A DNA stretch of 64,000 nucleotides from Pseudoneurospora amorphoporcata. Lineage: Eukaryota > Ascomycota > Sordariomycetes > Sordariales > Sordariaceae. Positions 57,793-64,000 of this stretch are shown one piece after another. The position numbers and the translations under genes are program-made. Each line of letters opens with the position of its first letter. Positions within the stretch are counted from its first letter, which is position 1. The DNA is taken from assembly GCA_033297205.1 (NCBI GenBank), contig MU859182.1, forward strand, positions 42,250 to 106,249, given 5' to 3'. The notes beneath the pieces are model-generated. The model did not search any database, was not told the DNA's origin, and was given only the letters and a program-made list of their open reading frames with translations.

Positions 57793-60700
57793 TATCGTGG
57801 ATTCACAAATGAGCAAGAGTTACTCTCGTACGTTGTTCTCTCTTCTACCGCGACAGAAACTTTCCTAACCATGAGTCTTGTATACCAACAGCACACCCGA
57901 GTCACAGACCAAGGGAACGACAACTCTTTAGAAGCTCTTAAAATACGCAACACTTGCACCTTTCTACTATTGCGTAATTATTATCGACCTCCTGCCGCAC
58001 ATCTGCGCATCGCATCGCCGACTTCAAACATCAAGGCACATTGGGCGATGACGGAGGAGGACAATCACTAGCGGAAGATGACTCTTTGGTGGAAGGTGCT
58101 GGCGTTGGATGGGAGTCAGGCCTTGGGCCCTTTCTCGGTTGGTCCGAGAATTGGGCTTTGGTGGCACTGAGTCCTTGTGTATAAAGAAAATGGGCGGCTT
58201 TTTGATTTACCGAGTTTTTCCTTACTTTTTCTTTTGCACATACTTTTTGTATCTGGCCAGATTTATCTTGTTATCCTTCTTGCTTCGCAATCCACTTGTT
58301 TAATTGTCCCAAATCCACCTTGATCATTTTTGTACATCTTCCCCTCTATATATCCTTGTCTGCAAGATGGTATAATAACCATGAGCATATGGTAGCGATA
58401 CCAGGTCCTCGTCTTTTTTCGCCTACGTGTTTAGCTTTCTGCAGAAGTGTCATTTCCCCCATTGAATGACCAACAGAACCAACAGCAAAGTGCACCAATT
58501 CTTAGCGGCTCGGACCGCATGATCCGATCAGAAAACAAAGTATTGCCGTCAGACGCCATTCCCGCGCCGTTTGCTGCTGTGCCTCGCCAACGCCGCAAGG
58601 AATATCCACAGTAGCCAGTATTGGCATACATCTATCCTACATGTTATCCTCGATGTAAGCGTATTTCTAGGCATCGCGCCGACCTACAGCTGGTGAACGC
58701 AATAGCTTACAAGGTTGGAATTTTGCAACAGCAAACATCATCCAAATTAGTCAGAAGAGTGGAGGTCTGTAACCAAAAAAGCCTTACCTTCCTACCATTT
58801 TTGGCTGCAGGGTCCGGTCTGCTGCGGCCGGCCTCAGTTCGTGTAAGTCGCCTGGTCTGGCCTGGCCAAACCCGGCCAGGCAGAGTTCCATGCGGGTTAG
58901 GGTTACAGGCTCACCTTCCCCCCTGCCTTGTCTTTCACCATCTCGCCAATTGTTGACCATGCATTGAAAGGAAACAAGGTCATGCAATATCTACCGAACT
59001 CATATTGAGGCTATCCGTCTTTGTGGTACAACAGCCGCGCTCCCACATTTCACGGCTTTATGGAAAACCTCCGCTTGTCATAAAATTCTCCGTGACAAGC
59101 CAGTTTTGCCGCATGTTGTACGTGTGCATGTTTGTCCATGTGTCGCTTGTCCCACTCCAGCCACATGCTGGATCAGCTCTGGCAAAGAGAACTCGGAAGC
59201 AAGCGAGCGGTTGTGAGACTTTGGCAAAGCTCGTGTTGACAAGTGACAATCATGGGGGACCTGGCGTGCCATGTTGTATTTCGCCTGCTGTGTCCCATAT
59301 TGTGGTTTCAAGGCCGGAATAGTGCAGTCAAAAAAACTCCCCTGCTATATGTGGGAGCGAGTGTTTGCCTCGACGCTACCTATTCTCGTCATGCTCCAGC
59401 CGCCTTCAAACCTCATTCATCTCTTTGGGGTTTCGAGGAGGCCCTTCACACCATGGGACTAGGAGGTATCACTATCCTGCTACTTCCACAGACCACAGCC
59501 CACCCACTTTTGCATCAGCAGTCGTTTTTGAGGGTCAAAAACCAACAATCACGGCCCTAGCCGACTTTGCCAACTCCCTGTATCATCACATCAACAACAG
59601 CACTCTCTCTGCGCCCAGACAATAGCAAACCTCCCCCACCTTGCTTTTGGGATCACACCTCCTAGGTAAGTCTCTGACAACATCAACAAACTTCCCGACT
59701 GGGTTCTGTCCCGATTTCGGATATCCAACCTATCAGTGATATCGCCCAGTTCTACACTAACCCCCAAATTCATGCTTACATCGAACCACCTCATCGGCTG
59801 TTTGTTGGCCCACTAACTCAGGCCGACGAGTGGCGCGGCAGTTGCCCAATATTCGGCCTTGGGAATCCGCGACGCAGACACATCCCGTCATGTGTTTGCC
59901 GTGCTGCGTCTTGGGGGCCTTCCTTCCTAACACGGATGAGATGGGGCATGTGAGAATACCTTACGTAGCATCTCAAGTCCGTGGTCCGTCTTTCCACTCC
60001 CCTCTCATCACCTACCTGCCTTTCACCGACCTGGACAATACCAAGGTAGTAGGAAGGAGCGATGCGATGCAGTCAAGGTGGAGGGGAGAAGGGGGGGTGC
60101 TCCGACAAAGGCTCGGGGATCCAAAAAGCGGGAAGGAGCCGAGTGATCCTGCCGATACTTGCCGGTACACTTATCAAGCTACGCTACACTGCAACCAAAG
60201 CTCTTTCCCATCCCCCAGCGTTGAAGTTGGAGGCAAGGAAGTTGATGATCTGAGCGTTTTGATAGTGCGTGGGCCAAAGTGGGCTAGGTAGCTACTTGCC
60301 CCGCTGGTATGTAGTGTATGCGCCACTATAGGTACCTAGGCAAGTGTGGGGTTAGCAATAGCCGCAGGGATCCACTTTTGCGTAGCGTAGGCGCGAGCAG
60401 GCCGACTTTTGTTGGCCCGGTCGTTTTCCGCTTTCTCTCTTGGCCGACCTCTTCCGCGTTTCCTCTCTCGGCCCACACTTCTTTCACAAACCATCACTTG
60501 CACCATCTTGGACTCTCACACTCAACGCGGTACCTGTACGGCACCCCTTCTGTGCGGCGAGCCCCGACGCGCACCGGCATTGGAGACGCAAACGAAAAAT
60601 CCTTCAGTCTAGGATTTCACAAGGGAGATCAACGTATGCAGCCACTTGTCTTGTCGTTGCCAGCAATGAACGAATTCAAATTCCCGCCGACCCCTACTCC

Positions 60701-63500
60701 TCCTCTTACCTACACTCTCGCCGCAAACAAGAAAAGTTCAGATGCAATGCATGTCTCGACGTCCTGCTGACCACCATGTCTCTCTTCGCACCGCGGTCCA
60801 ATCCTGATCAGGTTGTTCTGCCCAGAACATAGCCGTGGGCCTACGACTTACTACTGGGCCATAAACGCGTCGCGGAGAGGAGACTGGTTCGGGTGAAAGC
60901 TCCCAACAACACGGCGATAAGTCTAAACGAGGACAAGCCGCAAGCGCAAGCGATGTTCGGCCCCGCCGAACATGGCCAACAACCTCAAGGCCATATCCAC
61001 CACAAGTCCAAACATCTACCGACTATCTGGGGAAACGTTACCTTGTCGATTGCCTATTGCGGTAGAGGCGTAGGAAAGTCGCAGCAATACGAGCCATGTT
61101 GGGCAACTCCTTGCTTTGTGATGATGCAGTGCGCCTATCGCGCAAAGGGATCACGTCCTCTGGCCTGACGGGCCTCAGCTTCTTTCGGATGGCCGGCCAT
61201 GCCAGCACAGACGTGACGACTCCTCCGATAGTGCAGATGCCGTCATCACGAACCCCTTCAACAAGTACACTACCGCAAAAGTCACACGCACCTATAGTAC
61301 CTGATCTGATGCCAATACCAGGACTCGTCCTGTGTACTTGGACTTTTGGTGTGGCCGGTCCCGGCATGGCCCCCGTTTATGGCCCCCCATATGTCGTACA
61401 GTATCGTCACATACTGTGTCTCTTACGGGCTACGGCTGCCGACTCAATTTTGCACAACACATCTCCACCGGGGCACGCCAACATATGTAAAGCATCGCAC
61501 CGCGTACCTTGCGATGCCCAGAGGTAGGCTGGCACTATGCTTCTGACTCCCGCACCGCACATCGCGCGCCGCCGTAAGCCGGACGGCAGTCGGGAAGCCT
61601 TTCCCGCGGGCACAGGTCGCGGCATGCATCCCTTGATGACATGATGCTGGTTATGGCCGGCTTTGCACCCAAAGGCTGGTTGAAAACTCAGAAACGATAT
61701 CTCCTATTACTCGCGCCGGATCCGAGTCTCGTGATACATACAACAGCAGGGCGGGCATCTCCTGGCATCAACATGTCACAACCTTTGTTGCCAATGCGTG
61801 ACGAGGCGTCCAGTCTCACACCCCGTTCTACTCTGGGAAACACAGCAGTTTGCGCCATGGCAGATCAAGCAAGCAGCCTATGCACATAACCTTGTGCTTC
61901 ACAACATGAAGCCAGACACTCACAGCTCGGGACAAGGGTTTGAATCCTCCTCAGTTTCTTTTCTTCTTGGCCTGAACGTTCGTTGATCTCCTTTTCTATC
62001 CACACGTTATCTGACTCGCTTGTTTGCTGTGCCGCTGGATGTTGGCCAAGACCTTGCTCGCTTTTTATTTGTTTTTCCTTCGAACCTTCGATAATTACGG
62101 AATGTACCTTTTGCACACCGGTACCTGACTATACAAGGCCCAGTTGGGATGAGTTGGTCCGGGTTTTAATATGGGATGAACCGTTAATCACCAACGGTGG
62201 CATACCTTACCCGATACTCATGACTGGCAGAGGTCCGGCGGCCCTGCTTTGGGATGTGATCCCATGTTGGGCATAGTCTGGTTATCGGGGTACGCCTGCT
62301 TCCTTGGCGGGTATAAGACTTCCTTAGGCCCGTAAACGAAGCAGAGGGAGATTTCGTTCTGGAAGAGATTCCCGATGGAAAAAGAAACGAGATTATCGTC
62401 TAAACTGATAACAGTAAGTAGGTTGTGCCACATTGCGTCAAAATCATTGCGAGATGCATGGGATTCGCTATTCCACATCGCTGACTAAGAAACAAGCGAG
62501 GAATATTCTCTCTACCCTGTAGGACGCGTTGCCGACCCTGTCTCGATGATGTAAGTCGATCCTCCTCCATATTTTTCGGCATCCCTACTAGGGTCAATCT
62601 CTCAAGGAGTGGAACGGGCTGGCCTTGGAGAGCACCACATTCGACACTTGCCTATTCTAGCAGGGCGAATCAATGAGCGGATTGATCTGAGCGAGTTCGG
62701 CCTTTCGATGAGGGAGTGTACACAATTATTCAACCCCAGCAGGAGCCTGCCTGTCCGTGCCTTTCTCCTGCTTCTGTGGCCCCAGATTGAGATTGACTAT
62801 GCGGGCACTAACGTCTGTCAGCCCCACACACATAACCCTGGCCGCGACAAGCCAATCCCAACGTCACCTCGTCTCGCAAACCTCGCTCGCAATTAACTGG
62901 AGCGGATACCACCTCAGTGCAGTGCACCATGGTGTACACGACATGCCTCATTACCACCAACAACGGTAGTCGATCAACTAGGTCCGATTATTGATGCCCA
63001 AACTCAAGACGACTTTCCTTTCGGAGCAGGAAGTTGGTGAGCAGAGGGCGGCATTGCGCAAAGTCAAGGTAACATTAACCACCCGCTGGTAGAGCAAAGA
63101 TGGGGCCAAACGTCGTGACGAGAACAGGCAATCCGTTTCATTCGACGATTTAAGCGCGAGTGGCTTGGGAGCTGGGTCGCACCAGACCCCAAGCCAGCCA
63201 ATCGGGCCCCGGCAATTAGGAGACTAACACGCTAAACTGGTCGAAAAGGTACGCTTTTGCACAGGGCAGTCTAAATCAGCCGCCCCCGACGACCGCTCCG
63301 CCCGGCTGCCGCTCCGCCGTTGTCGTTGTGTGATTTGGAATGTTGTAAACCTGGCCTAAAAAGGGCAAAGCTATGAACGATAGAGGAGCACTAGAAGGGA
63401 TCAGGGAGTCAGGGAAGTGAGAAATAGGATGTGGGTGACATCGGAACTGGCAGTTAGCGAGATCATCGCTGATCCCATCTTAGGTTAATGCCATGGCCAG
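57793..63500. other. 5.7-kb gene-poor region
   Basis: The first few hundred bases are probably the 3' UTR of the small Cys-rich gene (T-rich stretch 58190-58400). An AGGTACCT palindrome lies at 60330-60337. Otherwise only short, unlikely open frames. No tRNA or transposase was recognised. Confidence 0.45.
57828..57891 (+). other. possible 3' UTR intron of the small Cys-rich gene
   Basis: GTACGT at 57828, a CTAAC branch sequence at about 57865 and CAACAG ending at 57891 make a 64-nt intron of normal type, starting 36 nt after the stop codon. A 3' UTR intron can expose the mRNA to nonsense-mediated decay. Confidence 0.4.
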
Positions 63501-64000
63501 CACGGCCGGCAACAAATCAAATCTCTCAAATCTAAACCCTCGCAAATCCACCTCCAGAAGGGGGTAAATCCAAGGTAGAAATTTACTTGCAAATCCAAAT
63601 CTATGGTTCCCGAATTTGATTTTATAAGCAAATATAACAAATTTAGTAAAATTATTCAAATCTAGTCATTTTTACTATATAAATCCCTAATTCGAATATT
63701 CAAATCTACTAATAAGGCTCAATTAGGCTTTAGAAGCCAGTTATAAATTAGAGAAAATAGGAGTCAGTTTTAGGATTGCTTCATAATTTCATACAGAGAA
63801 TTTTCGTATATAAAAATATAATTTACTTTTTTTAAAGAGAAGCGCTACTCGCACGTTGGCAAAACTCTACTCGCACGTGGATCCACATTTTTTTCCCATA
63901 CATAACTGTTAACGTGTGGCTAGTACTGTGCCTTGTAACTGCCCTGTACTACTCAGTAGTATAGTAGGCTGGTCACTGGGGAACTTAGTCTCCACAGAAT
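63501..64000. mobile_element. AT-rich segment, probable edge of a degraded transposon island
   Basis: From about 63580 to 63840 the sequence is strongly AT-rich (ATATAA, AAATTTAGT, TTTTTTTAAA), with many repeats of CAAATC/AAATCTA, in sharp contrast to the GC-richer spacer to the left. Such islands in Sordariales are usually transposon copies mutated by RIP (C-to-T at CpA). The 12-mer CTACTCGCACGT occurs twice, 22 bp apart (63845-63856 and 63867-63878), which could be a terminal or subterminal element repeat. No coding remnant is visible before the window ends. Confidence 0.4.

Noticed and set aside
61937..61947. GGTTTGAATCC, a B-box-like sequence
   Set aside because: No matching cloverleaf, acceptor stem or A box could be folded around it.

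Overview
The window is nuclear DNA of a filamentous ascomycete, most likely a Sordariomycete of the Sordariales (Neurospora, Sordaria, Podospora or Chaetomium type). The evidence is short introns (54-87 nt, one exception) with GTRNGT donors and CTAAC-type branch sites, recognisable ascomycete proteins (Cft1, Fab1, a DUF3176-type membrane protein), an initiator tRNA with the eukaryotic A-T-C-G-A-A-A T-loop, and long gene-poor spacers rich in AGGTACCT palindromes. A run of 10 Ns shows this is a scaffolded assembly.

Layout. 0.3-2.7 kb (-): three-exon gene for a polytopic membrane protein. 3.8-5.1 kb (-): SET-domain protein whose intron is a multiple of three and stop-free, so a plain ORF call misses it. 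7.5-9.4 kb (+): secreted Ala/Pro/Ser/Thr-rich wall-type protein. 10.3 kb (+): initiator tRNA-Met. 10.4-17.3 kb: no convincing gene, but several homopolymers (including T75) and one possible decayed gene. 17.3-19.0 kb (-): protein with Cys-rich motifs that look zinc-binding. 19.0-26.4 kb: gene-poor, with a diverged inverted repeat at 22.1/22.4 kb. 26.4-28.4 kb (-): DUF3176-type gene broken by four in-frame stops and a frameshift. 29.0-30.7 kb (+): six-exon secreted agmatinase/arginase-family ureohydrolase. 31.3-36.2 kb (-): cft1, interrupted by the assembly gap inside its last intron. 37.9-45.9 kb (+): fab1, the FYVE-type PtdIns3P 5-kinase. 49.2-49.5 kb (-): small 89-residue protein. 57.6-57.8 kb (+): 52-residue Cys-rich protein. 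63.5-64.0 kb: an AT-rich segment that looks like the edge of a degraded transposon island.

The genes are not a pathway or cluster. cft1 (mRNA 3'-end processing) and fab1 (endolysosomal phosphoinositide signalling) are housekeeping genes sharing a 1.75-kb divergent promoter region. The other loci are accessory or poorly characterised, separated by spacers of 6-8 kb. I found no convincing novel multi-gene system. The best leads are the broken DUF3176-type gene, the hidden intron of the SET gene, the 22-kb inverted repeat, the AGGTACCT motif, and two small proteins that routine gene callers may miss.
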